From positions 2,613,217-2,677,216 of the forward strand of contig NZ_KI421513.1 in assembly GCF_000473325.1 (NCBI RefSeq): 64,000 nucleotides of DNA. Direction: 5' to 3'. This document shows positions 44,315-54,014 of the stretch, piece after piece. The stretch is from Leisingera caerulea DSM 24564 (GTDB lineage Bacteria > Pseudomonadota > Alphaproteobacteria > Rhodobacterales > Rhodobacteraceae). The position numbers and the translations under genes are program-made. A model generated the notes under the pieces. The model had not been told where the DNA came from, ran no database searches, and saw nothing but the letters and a program-made list of their open reading frames with translations. Positions within the stretch are counted from its first letter, which is position 1; every line of letters starts with the position of its first letter.

Positions 44315-44359
44315 AAAATCATTGCGCAATAATCTTGCGCATAGTAGAGAAAATCATTG
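44315..44359 (+). promoter_or_regulatory. Direct-repeat region upstream of pntA
   Basis: AAAATCATTG occurs at 44315-44324 and at 44350-44359, 35 bases apart. Between them lie the palindrome ATTGCGCAAT (44321-44330) and TTGCGCAT (44335-44342). The pattern suggests repeated binding sites for a regulator of pntAB. Confidence 0.5.
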
Positions 44360-44411
44360 TGATCCGTACCCAGAGTATGCTGGCACGGGCAGGACGAGGG
44401 GGACCGACAAG

Positions 44412-45983
44412 GTGAAAATAGGGACACCAAAAGAAACATATGCGGGCGAAAACCGCGTTGCGATGACGCCGGACTCTGCGCGTCAGCTGCAGAAGCTGGG
44501 GTATGATTGCGCGATCGAGGCCGGGGCCGGGGCGGCGGCGGGGTTTTCCGATGCCGCTTATGAAGCCGCCGGGGTCGAGATCATCAAGACACCGGCCGCG
44601 CTGTGGAAAGCCGCCGATATTGTCGCCAAGGTGCGCCAGCCGGACGCTACCGAGCTGAAGCGGCTGACCAAGGGCAAGACGCTGATTTCCTTCTTCAACC
44701 CGGCTGGGAACGAAGAAGGCATGGCGCTGGCCAAAGCCAAGGGCGCCAATGTGATCGCCATGGAAATGGTGCCGCGGATCAGCCGCGCGCAGAAGATGGA
44801 TGCGCTCAGCTCAATGGCCAATATCGCGGGCTACCGCGCGGTCATCGAGGCGGGCAACAACTTCGGCCGCTTCTTCACCGGCCAGATCACCGCGGCAGGC
44901 AAGGTGCCGCCCGCCAAGGTGCTTGTGGTCGGCGCAGGCGTCGCGGGGCTTGCCGCCATCGGCACCTCGACCTCGCTGGGCGCGGTCACCTATGCCTTCG
45001 ACGTGCGCCCCGAAGTGGCCGAGCAGGTGGAATCGATGGGCGCCGAGTTCGTCTATCTCGATTTCGAGGAGGAACAGCAGGACGGCAGCGCCTCGGGCGG
45101 CTATGCCTCTGTTTCTTCGCCGGAATTCCGCGAAGCGCAGCTGGCGAAGTTCCGCGAGCTGGCGCCGGAGATGGACATCGTCATCACCACCGCGCTGATC
45201 CCCAACCGCGAGGCGCCGGAGCTGTGGACCGAGGATATGGTCGCGGCGATGAAGCCGGGCTCGGTCATCGTCGACCTGGCGGCGGAGAAGGGCGGCAACT
45301 GCAAGCTGACCGTGGCGGATGAGAAGATCGTGACCGACAATGGCGTCACCATCATCGGCTACACTGATTTCCCCAGCCGGATGGCGGCGCAGTCCTCGAC
45401 GCTTTATGCCACCAACATCCGCCACATGATGGCTGACCTCACGCCGGACAAAGACGGCCAGGTCAACCACGACATGGAGGACGACGTGATCCGCGGCGCC
45501 ACCGTGGCGTTTGAGGGCGAGATCACCTTCCCGCCGCCGCCGCCCAAGGTGCAGGCGATTGCCGCCAAGCCCAAGGAGACGGTGCCGGAGCTGACGCCGG
45601 AGGAAAAACGCGCCCAGGAGGTTGCGGCCTTCAAGGCGCAGACCAAGAGCCAGGTCACCCTGCTGGCGGGCGGCGGCGCGCTGCTCTTGCTGGTGGGCCT
45701 CTTTGCGCCGGTCAGCTTCATGCAGCATTTCATCGTCTTTGCGCTGGCCTGCTTCGTGGGCTTTCAGGTGATCTGGGGCGTGGCGCACAGCCTGCACACG
45801 CCGCTGATGGCGGTGACCAACGCGATCTCCTCAATCATCATCCTGGGCGCTTTGATGCAGATCGGCTCCGGCTCGTTCCTGGTGATCCTGCTGGCGGCGC
45901 TCAGCGTCTTCATGGCGGGTATCAACATCTTCGGCGGCTTCCTCGTCACCCGGCGCATGCTCGCCATGTTCCAGAAATCTTAA
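44412..45983 (+). CDS. pntA: NAD(P) transhydrogenase subunit alpha
   Basis: Alpha subunit of the proton-translocating transhydrogenase that makes NADPH from NADH using the proton gradient. The 523-aa protein has the NAD-binding dI domain ([17 protein letters not shown] near residue 172) and four C-terminal membrane segments (from [15 protein letters not shown] onward), so it is the fused bacterial form. The start is GTG at 44412: GAGGGGG lies nine bases upstream and [19 protein letters not shown] is the family start. pntB follows after 15 bases. A repeat-bearing leader precedes it. Confidence 0.95.
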   Translation: MKIGTPKETYAGENRVAMTPDSARQLQKLGYDCAIEAGAGAAAGFSDAAYEAAGVEIIKTPAALWKAADIVAKVRQPDATELKRLTKGKTLISFFNPAGNEEGMALAKAKGANVIAMEMVPRISRAQKMDALSSMANIAGYRAVIEAGNNFGRFFTGQITAAGKVPPAKVLVVGAGVAGLAAIGTSTSLGAVTYAFDVRPEVAEQVESMGAEFVYLDFEEEQQDGSASGGYASVSSPEFREAQLAKFRELAPEMDIVITTALIPNREAPELWTEDMVAAMKPGSVIVDLAAEKGGNCKLTVADEKIVTDNGVTIIGYTDFPSRMAAQSSTLYATNIRHMMADLTPDKDGQVNHDMEDDVIRGATVAFEGEITFPPPPPKVQAIAAKPKETVPELTPEEKRAQEVAAFKAQTKSQVTLLAGGGALLLLVGLFAPVSFMQHFIVFALACFVGFQVIWGVAHSLHTPLMAVTNAISSIIILGALMQIGSGSFLVILLAALSVFMAGINIFGGFLVTRRMLAMFQKS

Positions 45984-45998
45984 AGCGAGGCAGGTAAA

Positions 45999-47435
45999 AT
46001 GGATTACGGTTTCACCACCGCCGCCTATGTCGTTGCGGCTGTTCTTTTCATCCTGTCGCTTGGCGGCCTCTCCAACCAGGAAAGCGCCAAGCGCGCGGTC
46101 TGGTACGGCATTGCCGGCATGGGGCTGGCGGTTTTTGCCACCCTGATCGGCCCCGGCTCCGGCCTGTGGCTCTTGTCGGTCCTGCTGATCGCGGGCGGCG
46201 GCCTCATCGGCACCTATGTCGCCAAGCGGGTGCAGATGACCGAGATGCCGCAGCTGGTCGCCGCGATGCACTCGCTGGTCGGCCTCGCCGCGGTGTTCGT
46301 CGGCTTCATCGCCCATTTCGAGATCGGCAATGTGGCGGCGGCCGTGGCTGCGGGCAGCACCGAGGACCTGGGCACCTTTGCCAAGCTGATCGCCAAGAAG
46401 ACCCCGGCCGAGATCGCCTTCCTGCGCGTGGAACTCTTCCTCGGCATCTTCATCGGTGCGATCACCTTCACCGGCTCGGTCATCGCTTTCGGCAAGCTGG
46501 CGGGCAAGGTGACCTCGGCCGCGACCAAGCTGCCGGGCGGCCACATGCTGAACGCCAGCGCCGCGGGGCTCTCCTTTCTCTGCCTGATCTGGTACTTCAA
46601 CTCGGGCGGCTTCCTGCCGCTCCTGCTGATGACGCTGGCGGCGCTGTTCATCGGCTACCACCTGATCATGGGCATCGGCGGCGCCGACATGCCGGTGGTG
46701 GTCTCGATGCTGAACAGCTACTCCGGCTGGGCCGCGGCGGCGATCGGCTTCTCGCTTGGCAATGACCTCTTGATCGTGGTCGGCGCGCTGGTCGGCTCCT
46801 CCGGTGCGATCCTCAGCTACATCATGTGCAAGGCGATGAACCGCTCCTTCATCAGCGTGATCCTGGGCGGCTTCGGCGGCACCACGGGGCCTGCGATGGA
46901 GATCGACGGCGAGCAGATCGCCATCGACGCCGACGGCGTGGCGGCGGCGCTGGAGGAGGCCGATTCTGTGGTGATCATCCCCGGCTACGGCATGGCGGTG
47001 GCGCAGGCGCAGCAGAACGTCGCCGAACTGACCCGGCGTTTGCGGGCAAAAGGGAAAGATGTGCGGTTTGCCATCCACCCGGTTGCAGGCCGCCTGCCGG
47101 GCCACATGAACGTCCTCTTGGCCGAGGCCAAGGTGCCTTACGACATCGTGCTGGAGATGGACGAGATCAACGAGGATTTCCCGGACACCGACGTGGCCAT
47201 CGTCATCGGCTCCAACGACATCGTGAACCCGGCCGCGCAGGAGGACCCCAACTCCCCCATCGCCGGCATGCCGGTGCTGGAATGCTGGAAGGCGAAACAG
47301 GTCTTCGTCTCCAAACGCGGCCAGGGCACGGGCTATTCGGGCATCGAGAACCCCCTGTTCTTCAAGGAAAACACCCGCATGTTCTACGGCGATGCAAAGC
47401 AAAGCCTCGACACGCTGCTGGGCATGATCCAGTAA
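45999..47435 (+). CDS. pntB: NAD(P) transhydrogenase subunit beta
   Basis: Beta subunit with eight or nine membrane segments (residues 1-270) and the NADP(H)-binding dIII domain. The dIII motifs [16 protein letters not shown] and [15 protein letters not shown] are present, as are the strongly conserved [17 protein letters not shown] near the end. Length 478 aa is normal. It follows pntA by 15 bases and is closed by a strong terminator, so pntAB is a two-gene unit. NADPH from this enzyme would support biosynthesis and redox defence. Confidence 0.96.
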   Translation: MDYGFTTAAYVVAAVLFILSLGGLSNQESAKRAVWYGIAGMGLAVFATLIGPGSGLWLLSVLLIAGGGLIGTYVAKRVQMTEMPQLVAAMHSLVGLAAVFVGFIAHFEIGNVAAAVAAGSTEDLGTFAKLIAKKTPAEIAFLRVELFLGIFIGAITFTGSVIAFGKLAGKVTSAATKLPGGHMLNASAAGLSFLCLIWYFNSGGFLPLLLMTLAALFIGYHLIMGIGGADMPVVVSMLNSYSGWAAAAIGFSLGNDLLIVVGALVGSSGAILSYIMCKAMNRSFISVILGGFGGTTGPAMEIDGEQIAIDADGVAAALEEADSVVIIPGYGMAVAQAQQNVAELTRRLRAKGKDVRFAIHPVAGRLPGHMNVLLAEAKVPYDIVLEMDEINEDFPDTDVAIVIGSNDIVNPAAQEDPNSPIAGMPVLECWKAKQVFVSKRGQGTGYSGIENPLFFKENTRMFYGDAKQSLDTLLGMIQ

Positions 47436-47457
47436 GCCAGCACTGAACAAACCACGG

Positions 47458-47484
47458 AAAGGCGCTCCAAGCGGGGCGCCTTTT
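47458..47484 (+). terminator. Terminator after pntB
   Basis: Stem AAAGGCGCTCC / GGGGCGCCTTT with one T-G wobble and loop AAGC, then TTTTC. It begins 22 bases after the pntB stop. Confidence 0.85.
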
Positions 47485-47492
47485 CAATTCCC

Positions 47493-47556
47493 GGATCCTT
47501 CATCTGGCCGAAAATATCCCGGGGGAGGCCCGCGTGGGCCGGGGGCAGAGCCCCTG
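47493..47556 (+). repeat. GAAAATATC-type modular 3' element, copy 1
   Basis: A conserved module TTCATCTGGCCGAAAATATC (47499-47518) is followed by a G run, a hairpin GGCCC-GCGT-GGGCC (47527-47540) and a GGGGGCAGAGCCCC hairpin. The same module, with a different internal hairpin, occurs inverted at 60634-60712. It lies after pntB, just past its terminator, in the same orientation as the gene. Confidence 0.8.
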
Positions 47557-47636
47557 CAACGCCTGCTCTGTATACCATTGTATTCTTCTAAAGCATTGAA
47601 ATAAAACACTTCTGTACAACTTTTCCAGGGGGCTCT

Positions 47637-48947
47637 ATGGTCGGCAGCATTGCCCCGGAGACCAGAATGCCCCCGATCCAGGATCACCCCCTGCGTTACT
47701 CGCTCACCAATGAGCTGCACGCCCGCCCGTTTCCCGCCATGACCTGCCCCAGCACGGTGGTCTATCTGGCGGTCAAACAGCCGAAAGAGGCGGAACACCG
47801 CGACCGGATGCAGGATCTGAAGCATCTGACCGATCTTCTGGACCGCCACGGCGCGCCGCACCCCAAGCCGGGGGCGACGCATCACGCGGCCCAGATCGGC
47901 AGGCATATGATCAAGTGGGAGCAGCATACCGAATTCGTCAGCTACACCGTCTACCGGGACGGCGTCAGCGCGCGGGCCTTTGACCCGGCGGATTTTGATG
48001 TCTTTCCCGCGGACTGGCTGGCAGAGGCGCCCGGCCAGCGGATCACCTCGGCGCTGATCCGGGTGGTGCCGCGCACCGAAGCGGCGGAGATGAAGGAAAC
48101 CCTGCATGACTGGTTTGTGCCGGAGAGTCTTGCGGTGTCGCAGGTCCTTGATGACAGCGCCGTAGTGGCCGGGGATTTCCGCATCGACCCGGCTGGTCAC
48201 ATGCGTTTTGCAGTGCTGCCAAATGCTGAGACCGGCAGCCAGCGCATCGGCCGGATCGTGCAGCGCCTGTGCGAGATCGAGACCTACCGGGCGATGGCGA
48301 TGCTGGGGTTTTCGCGCGCCCGGGGCCTGACACCGTCCATCAGCGCGCTGGACACTCATCTGAGCGAGATGATGGCGGAGATGACCGGCGGATCCGCGCC
48401 TGCCGAGCAGACCCTGTCACAGCTGCTGACCGTCTCGGCGGAGCTAGAGGCGATGGCGGCACGCTCTGCTTTCCGCTTCAGCGCAACGGGAGCTTATGAC
48501 GCGTTGGTCAATCAGCGGGTCAGCCTGCTGCGCGAAGACCGGCACGAGGGCTTCCAGACGCTTGCGGAATTCATGCTGCGCCGGTTTGAGCCGGCCATGC
48601 GGACGGTGAAATCCACCGAGAAGCGGCTGGAGACCCTGGCCAACCGGGCGCGCAGGGCAGGGGAACTGCTCCGCACCCGGGTCGATGTGGAGCGGTCGGC
48701 GCAGAACCAGGCGCTGCTCGCCAGCATGGACCGACGCGCCGACATGGCGCTCAGGCTGCAGCACACGGTGGAGGGGCTGTCAGTGGTGGCGATCAGCTAT
48801 TACGCGGTGTCGCTGGCCGCTTACGCGCTCTACCCGCTGACCTCGGCGCTGGATATCAGCAAGGGCAGCCTGACGGCGCTGATCACTCTGCCGGTTGTCG
48901 GGCTGGTGTGGCTGGGCGTGCGGCGGATCCGGAAGAAGCTGCACTGA
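47637..48947 (+). CDS. DUF3422 family membrane protein
   Basis: A 436-aa protein of the DUF3422 family. Typical features are HPLRYSLTNELHARPFPAMTCPS near the start (read in parts), HTEFVSYTVYRDG, the middle ALLRVVP-like region (LIRVVPRTEAAEM), a long helical part from residue 240 and two C-terminal membrane segments ending LPVVGLVWLGVRRIRKKLH. The function of the family is unknown. AGGGGG lies six bases before the ATG. The 3' end overlaps the convergent YeeE gene by 65 bases. The upstream 100 bases are AT-rich and probably contain the promoter. Confidence 0.9.
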   Translation: MVGSIAPETRMPPIQDHPLRYSLTNELHARPFPAMTCPSTVVYLAVKQPKEAEHRDRMQDLKHLTDLLDRHGAPHPKPGATHHAAQIGRHMIKWEQHTEFVSYTVYRDGVSARAFDPADFDVFPADWLAEAPGQRITSALIRVVPRTEAAEMKETLHDWFVPESLAVSQVLDDSAVVAGDFRIDPAGHMRFAVLPNAETGSQRIGRIVQRLCEIETYRAMAMLGFSRARGLTPSISALDTHLSEMMAEMTGGSAPAEQTLSQLLTVSAELEAMAARSAFRFSATGAYDALVNQRVSLLREDRHEGFQTLAEFMLRRFEPAMRTVKSTEKRLETLANRARRAGELLRTRVDVERSAQNQALLASMDRRADMALRLQHTVEGLSVVAISYYAVSLAAYALYPLTSALDISKGSLTALITLPVVGLVWLGVRRIRKKLH

Positions 48948-49956
48948 GCGCGGCGTTCATGCCAAGACCGCCAAGCGCGATGAACGCCAGTGCCAGCAGG
49001 GCCGCGATGCTGAGCGTCGGGATACCCGCCAGCCCGGCGCCCACGGTGCAGCCGCCCGCCAGCACGCCGCCGACGCCCATCAGCATGGCGCCCGTCAAGT
49101 AACGTCCGGTCTGGCGCGGGCTTTCGAAGCTTTGCCACTGGAAACCGCCGCTCAGCAATGAGACCGCCAGCGCCCCCAGCAGAACGCCGCCAATCAGCCC
49201 TGAGCCGAATCCCGCAGGAATGGAGCTGGAGGCGATCGCGAAGAACAGCGTGTCGGCGGCGGGCGCGGTGAACGAAAGGCTTTCCATCGCGATCGGGTCG
49301 AATTCGTCAAACAGCACGTAACCGGTGCCTGTCCAGGCCATAGTCACGAGCAGGCCAAGCGCTGCCGCGCCAGCAAGCGTCAGTGCCCGGTTGCCGGAGC
49401 GCAGCGCGGTAACCAGGGCTGCCACAACGATCAGGCCGCTCCACAGCAGTGCGCCGCCGGGCAGGGCCGCAAGGGAGATCTGTTCGCCCACGGGAAGGGT
49501 GATCGCACCAAGCGTGGTGCGGACCGGGGCCAGCACGCCCTTCAGCGTGGCGTGGGCCACAATGGCAAACACCGCAATCACCAGCAGCGCCCGCAGGTTG
49601 CCGCTGCCCGCCAGCACCAGCAGCCGCGAGGCGCAGCCGCGGGTCAGGATCATGCCGCTGCCGAACATCAGCCCGCCAAGTGCAATGGCCGCCAGCGGCA
49701 AATCCTGCACCATCAGCCGGTGATCGGCAAAGCTGATCCAGCCCTGCGCCACGGCCGCCTGAGTGCCGGCAACGGCCACGGCCAGGGTCATTGCCCAGAC
49801 ACCGGCGGCCTGGCGGCGGTCTTCTCCCACCAATGCACGGCGGAAGCAGAAACGGGTCAACTGCGCCAGCGCGCCGAAAAGGGCGCCAATGCCAAGCGCA
49901 AACAGGACGGAAACCTCCCGTGCGGTGGTCTCCTCAAAACCGAGTGTTTCGAACAT
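48883..49956 (-). CDS. YeeE/YedE family membrane transporter
   Basis: A 357-aa protein with about nine membrane segments of the YeeE/YedE (sulfur transport) family. Conserved Cys-containing motifs are RFCFRRAL near residue 37, LTRGCASRLLVLAGSGNLR near 105 and AGGCTVGAGLAGIPTLS near 310. Members such as TsuA import thiosulfate. The frame is open far upstream to 51054, but the ATG at 49956 with GGAG seven bases before it is the true start. The C-terminal tail is antisense to the end of the DUF3422 gene. It follows the dpp permease operon on the same strand, but a terminator separates them. Confidence 0.92.
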   Translation of the reverse strand: MFETLGFEETTAREVSVLFALGIGALFGALAQLTRFCFRRALVGEDRRQAAGVWAMTLAVAVAGTQAAVAQGWISFADHRLMVQDLPLAAIALGGLMFGSGMILTRGCASRLLVLAGSGNLRALLVIAVFAIVAHATLKGVLAPVRTTLGAITLPVGEQISLAALPGGALLWSGLIVVAALVTALRSGNRALTLAGAAALGLLVTMAWTGTGYVLFDEFDPIAMESLSFTAPAADTLFFAIASSSIPAGFGSGLIGGVLLGALAVSLLSGGFQWQSFESPRQTGRYLTGAMLMGVGGVLAGGCTVGAGLAGIPTLSIAALLALAFIALGGLGMNAALSAASSGSAARPATPARQPAE

Positions 49957-50116
49957 GGCGCTCTCCAGCTGTGGATTCGGAACGTTTTCCCGAAATGGCC
50001 GGATTTGCGCACCCGCGCAAGCCGCAGGTGGGGCGCGGGAAGGGGGCAGCGGCAGGAAAAAATTCCGGGTCGGACCGCCCGGAAGAAATCCTGCCTTTGC
50101 CGGACACGGCTGCTGC

Positions 50117-50150
50117 AAAACAAACTGGCCGCTTTCTGCAAAGCGGCCAG
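50117..50150 (-). terminator. Terminator of the dppABC operon
   Basis: On the - strand, perfect 11-bp stem CTGGCCGCTTT / AAAGCGGCCAG with loop GCAG, followed by TTTGTTTTG. It begins about 40 bases after the permease stop and separates it from the YeeE gene. Confidence 0.85.
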
Positions 50151-50189
50151 TAGGTATGTTTTTATTTGAATGTGTGCGTGCGTTCCGCC

Positions 50190-51161
50190 TCAGCGGCCCC
50201 GGATCCGCGGATCCAGCGCATCGCGCAGCCCGTCGCCCAGGTAGTTCACGCTCAGCACCGTCAGCGAAATAGCCATGCCGGGCCAGAACACCCGCTCCGG
50301 GTACTGCTGCAGATAGTCGGTGGCATCGAACAGAAGCCGCCCCCAGGTCGGGAAATCCGGCGGGAAGCCGAGGCCGAGGAAGGACAGCGATGACTCGGTG
50401 ATGATCGCGGTGGCAATCCCCAGCGTGGCCGAAACCATGATCGGCGACAGCACGTTGGGCAGGATGTGCCGGGTGATCAGCCCGGTGTTGGTGGTGCCGA
50501 TGGAGCGTGCCGCCATCACGAACTCGCGCTCTTTCAACGCCAGCACATCGCCGCGCACGATGCGTGCGGTGGGCATCCAGCTGGTCACCCCGATCGAAGC
50601 CACAATCAGGATGAAGATCCCCTGTTCCGGCCCGAAGGCCGCGTTCAGCGGCTCGCGGAACAGCAGCATCATTACCAGCAGAAGCGGCAGCAGCGGCAGC
50701 GCCAGGAACAGGTCGGTCAACCGCATCAGCGGGCCGTCCAGGCGCTTGAAGAAGCCGGCAACCACCCCGATGAAGGAGCCCAAGAACAACGCCAGCAGCA
50801 TCGCCGTCAGACCCACGGATACCGAGGTCGCGCCGCCCGCCATCATCCGGGCCAGCATGTCGCGGCCCAGCTGGTCGGTGCCGAAGGGATGCGCCCAGGT
50901 GGGGCCCTGGTTGCGGGCGCGGATGTCGATCTTGGTGGCGTCGATGTCCCAAACCAGCGGCCCGGCATAGACCGCCAGGATGATGAACAGGAACAGGGCC
51001 CCGCCCATCAGCGCGCCGCGGTGGGATTTGAACTGGTCCCAGACGTCCAGCCACTGGCTGCGCGGCGGGTTGTGCAGCTCCTCCAGCGCGCCGGCGCCGG
51101 GCACCGCGGTCGAGGCCGGCGCCATGCCTTCGTCGGGCACAAAGCGTTCCTTGTCAGTCAT
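50190..51161 (-). CDS. dppC: Peptide-type ABC transporter permease (DppC family)
   Basis: A 323-aa inner-membrane permease with six membrane segments. The family signature lies in the EAA loop: REFVMAARSIGTTNTGLITRHILPNVLSP. The N-terminal extension carries a conserved-like AHPFGTDQLGRDMLARMM. Its ATG at 51161 overlaps the stop of the dppB-type gene by eight bases (ATGACTGA), so the two permeases are translationally coupled. It is the last gene of the - strand half of the divergent transporter. The symbol reflects family membership, not a proven dipeptide substrate. Confidence 0.92.
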   Translation of the reverse strand: MTDKERFVPDEGMAPASTAVPGAGALEELHNPPRSQWLDVWDQFKSHRGALMGGALFLFIILAVYAGPLVWDIDATKIDIRARNQGPTWAHPFGTDQLGRDMLARMMAGGATSVSVGLTAMLLALFLGSFIGVVAGFFKRLDGPLMRLTDLFLALPLLPLLLVMMLLFREPLNAAFGPEQGIFILIVASIGVTSWMPTARIVRGDVLALKEREFVMAARSIGTTNTGLITRHILPNVLSPIMVSATLGIATAIITESSLSFLGLGFPPDFPTWGRLLFDATDYLQQYPERVFWPGMAISLTVLSVNYLGDGLRDALDPRIRGR

Positions 51162-52161
51162 AGCGGATCCTCGGGTCAAGAATGCCGTACAGCACGTCGG
51201 CGATCAGGTTGAACAGCACGATCAGCACCGCAAAGATGAAGGTCAGCGTCTGCACCATCGGCAGGTCGTTGGCCTGAATGGCGCCGATCAGCAGCTGGCC
51301 GATGCCGTTCACCTTGAACACCTGCTCGGTGATGATGGCGCCGCCAAAGATCGACGGAATCCCCAGCGCAATCACGGTGACCACCGGGATCATCGAGTTG
51401 CGCAGGACGTGGACCATCACCACCACATATTCGCTCAGGCCCTTGGCGCGGGCGGTGCGTACGTAATCCTGGTTCAGGTTGTCCAGCATCGAGGCGCGCA
51501 TGAAGCGGCTCAGCTGCGCGGTGATCTGCAGCGCCAGCACCATCACCGGCATGATCATCTGCTTCAGCTGGTAGACAAAGGCGTCCCAGCTGTCGACCAC
51601 ATGGGTGGTGTCATAGATCGACGGGAACCAGCCCAGCTGCACCGAGAAGATGACGATCACCAGCACGCCGGAGAAGAACGGCGGCACCGAGAAGCCCACC
51701 ATCGACACGAAGGTGCCCAGCTGGTCGAACCAGCTGTACTGGCGGTAGGCGGAATAGATACCGATCGGCAGGGCGATCAGGATGGCGACCACATAGGCGG
51801 TGCCGACGACCCACAGGGTCTGCGGAATGCGCTGGATCACGATGTCCATCACCGGCGAACGGGTCTGCCAGGAGATCACCCGCAGGTCGCCGGCAGAGAA
51901 GGACGTGCCCAGGTAATGGTCGATCAGAACCTGCGGCTCGATCCAGAAGAACTGCACGATCCATTTCCAGAACCGGATATGCATCGGCTGGCCAAGGCCA
52001 AGCGCCTCGCGCATTTTCTCTTTGACTTCGGGGGGGACGGTCAGGGGAACCTGCGCCATCGGGTCGCCGGGAGCGAGCTCCAGCAGCAGGAAGATCACGA
52101 GGCTGATGAACAGCAGTGTCGGAACTGCCAGGATCAGCCGCCGGATTGTAAAGGTCAGCAT
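51154..52161 (-). CDS. dppB: Peptide-type ABC transporter permease (DppB family)
   Basis: A 335-aa permease with six membrane segments. The N-terminal TFTIRRLILAVPTLLFISLVIF is typical, as is the EAA region QDYVRTARAKGLSEYVVVMVHVLRNS. It overlaps the following dppC-type gene and lies 150 bases after the binding-protein gene, across an intercistronic hairpin. It pairs with the other permease to form the membrane channel. Confidence 0.93.
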   Translation of the reverse strand: MLTFTIRRLILAVPTLLFISLVIFLLLELAPGDPMAQVPLTVPPEVKEKMREALGLGQPMHIRFWKWIVQFFWIEPQVLIDHYLGTSFSAGDLRVISWQTRSPVMDIVIQRIPQTLWVVGTAYVVAILIALPIGIYSAYRQYSWFDQLGTFVSMVGFSVPPFFSGVLVIVIFSVQLGWFPSIYDTTHVVDSWDAFVYQLKQMIMPVMVLALQITAQLSRFMRASMLDNLNQDYVRTARAKGLSEYVVVMVHVLRNSMIPVVTVIALGIPSIFGGAIITEQVFKVNGIGQLLIGAIQANDLPMVQTLTFIFAVLIVLFNLIADVLYGILDPRIRYD

Positions 52162-52265
52162 CAGGTAGGCGCCTTTGCAACTTGTATTAAGGTCGGAGCA
52201 GGCGGGGAGGGCCTCACATCCATGTCACGCGCAGGCGGTTAAACGTAACCAATGCTGAATGGCAA

Positions 52266-52292
52266 GGGGCCCCGATGTAACGTCAGGGCCCC
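52266..52292 (-). terminator. Intercistronic hairpin between dppA and dppB
   Basis: GGGGCCC and GGGCCCC arms pair around a 13-base loop, 18 bases after the dppA stop. Such hairpins often give partial termination and stabilise the binding-protein mRNA, which would raise DppA over the permeases. Confidence 0.6.
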
Positions 52293-52310
52293 AAGTGAGG
52301 CAAGCGCTGC

Positions 52311-54014
52311 TTACTTGATGCGGTACCAGTCAGCTGCGTTCCACAGCTCGCTGTCCCAGACGTTCAGGTGAACGCCGCCCAGCGTGTTGGAGTGCGCCGA
52401 CAGGCGGCCGCGGTGCACCAGCGGGATCATGCCGCCGTTTTCGACCATGATGTCATTGAGGCGGCGGCCGATTTCGGCGCGGGCCTCAAGGCTGGCGGTC
52501 TTGGTCAGCTCGGCGTGCAGCTGGTCGAACTCTTCGTTGCAGAAGCGCGAGATGTTCTCACCCTGCCACTGGGATTCCGGTTTCGGTGCCTTGTCGCACA
52601 GGCCGTTGGCCAGATAGGCCTGCGGGTCGGTGCCGTCGAAGTTGTTGGCGTACATCTCGACGTCGGCATAGAACTTTTGGAAGGTGTCGGGCGAGCCCGG
52701 GTCACCGCCGAAGAACACCGAGGCGTTGATGTTGCGCAGCTCGGATTCGATGCCGATCTGGCTCCACCACTCCTTGATCAGCGCCTGGAAGTCCTGGCGC
52801 ACGGCGTTGGTCGAGGTCTGGTACAGGATCTTCATCGGCTTGCCGTCCGGGGTCTCCCGCACGCCGTCGCCATTGGTGTCCTTATAGCCGGCTTCCTCCA
52901 GCATCGCCTTGGCGCCTTCGATGTCCTGGGTGGAGCAGTCAAAGGTGTCGGAGGCGAAGGCCGCAGGCGCAGGCACCCAGTTGCAGCCGACCTTGCCGGC
53001 CTTGCCATAGCCGATTTCGACCAGCAGCGGACGGTCGATCGCCATCGACATCGCCTTGTAGACGGCCGGGTCCGTCAGGAACGGATGCGGATGCTTGGCG
53101 GTGGAGCGTTCGCCCTCCGGCAGGTCCGGCGACGGGTCGGTCTGGTTCAGCATGATGCGTTCCACCAGCGAGCCGAAGCCCGCAACCGGCTTGCCCTTGC
53201 CGCCTGCTTCCATCTGGGCGATCACTTCCGGCGCCAGCTGCAGGTTCCAGGCATAGTCGAACTCGCCGGTTTCCATCACCGCGCGGCCGGCAGCGGTTGC
53301 GTCACCGCCACCCTTGAACAGCACCTTGGCAAACGCGGGCTTGGCCGGATCGCGGTAATTGGGGTTGGCCGACATGGTGATCACGTCGTTCGGCTTGAAC
53401 TCATCCACCACAAACGGGCCGGTGCCGATTGGGGCAAAGTTGGCGTCGGTGCATTCCGGCGCGCGGGCGCCCATGCAGTTCTCGAACTGCGCTTTCTGCA
53501 GGATCGGGCTTTCACCGCCGGAGAACGGGCCATAGGGGAAGGGGGTCGGTTTGTCGAAGGTGACCTTGACGGTCATGTCGTCCACCAGCTCGACTGAGCT
53601 CACGCCCTCGAACTTGGTCAGCTGCGCGCAGCCGCCCTCGGGATGCATGCAGTAATCGGCGGTGAACTTCACATCATGGGCAGTGAAGTCGGTGCCGTCG
53701 GACCACTTGATACCGGGCGCGATTTTCCAGGTGATCGAGGTCAGGTCTTCGCTGACGCCGCCGTTTTCGACGGTCGGGATCTCGGTCGCCAGATAGGGCA
53801 CCATGTTGCCCTCGGGGTCATAGCGGGCCAGCGGCTCGATCACCAGCGAGGCGGCCTGAATGTCCTTGGTGCCGCCCGACAGGAACGGGTTCAGGATCGA
53901 CGGCGCTTGCCAGTAGATGATGTTGACCTGGCCATCGGACCCGCGCTCAGCAAAAGCTGCCGGCGCCAGGGCCGCCGTGGCAACGGCCCCCATCAATAGG
54001 GATTTGAGTTTCAT
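52311..54014 (-). CDS. dppA: Peptide-type ABC transporter substrate-binding protein (family 5)
   Basis: A 567-aa periplasmic binding protein. The signal peptide KLKSLLMGAVATAALAPAAFA is cleaved near residue 22. The family-5 hallmarks WKIAPGIKWSDGTDFTAHDV and the C-terminal NDIMVENGGMIPLVHRGRL are visible. Extra cysteines (CMHPEGGC, CMGARAPEC) suggest disulfides. It is the first and probably the most expressed gene of the dppABC half. GGAG lies six bases before the ATG. The ligand is unknown; peptides, opines or acyl amino acids are all known for the family. Confidence 0.94.
   Translation of the reverse strand: MKLKSLLMGAVATAALAPAAFAERGSDGQVNIIYWQAPSILNPFLSGGTKDIQAASLVIEPLARYDPEGNMVPYLATEIPTVENGGVSEDLTSITWKIAPGIKWSDGTDFTAHDVKFTADYCMHPEGGCAQLTKFEGVSSVELVDDMTVKVTFDKPTPFPYGPFSGGESPILQKAQFENCMGARAPECTDANFAPIGTGPFVVDEFKPNDVITMSANPNYRDPAKPAFAKVLFKGGGDATAAGRAVMETGEFDYAWNLQLAPEVIAQMEAGGKGKPVAGFGSLVERIMLNQTDPSPDLPEGERSTAKHPHPFLTDPAVYKAMSMAIDRPLLVEIGYGKAGKVGCNWVPAPAAFASDTFDCSTQDIEGAKAMLEEAGYKDTNGDGVRETPDGKPMKILYQTSTNAVRQDFQALIKEWWSQIGIESELRNINASVFFGGDPGSPDTFQKFYADVEMYANNFDGTDPQAYLANGLCDKAPKPESQWQGENISRFCNEEFDQLHAELTKTASLEARAEIGRRLNDIMVENGGMIPLVHRGRLSAHSNTLGGVHLNVWDSELWNAADWYRIK

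Noticed and set aside
48883..51054. A continuous 723-codon - strand frame that would fuse the YeeE protein to upstream sequence.
   Set aside because: The upstream part is an out-of-frame reading of the dppC gene; the ATG at 49956 with a good ribosome-binding site is the true start.
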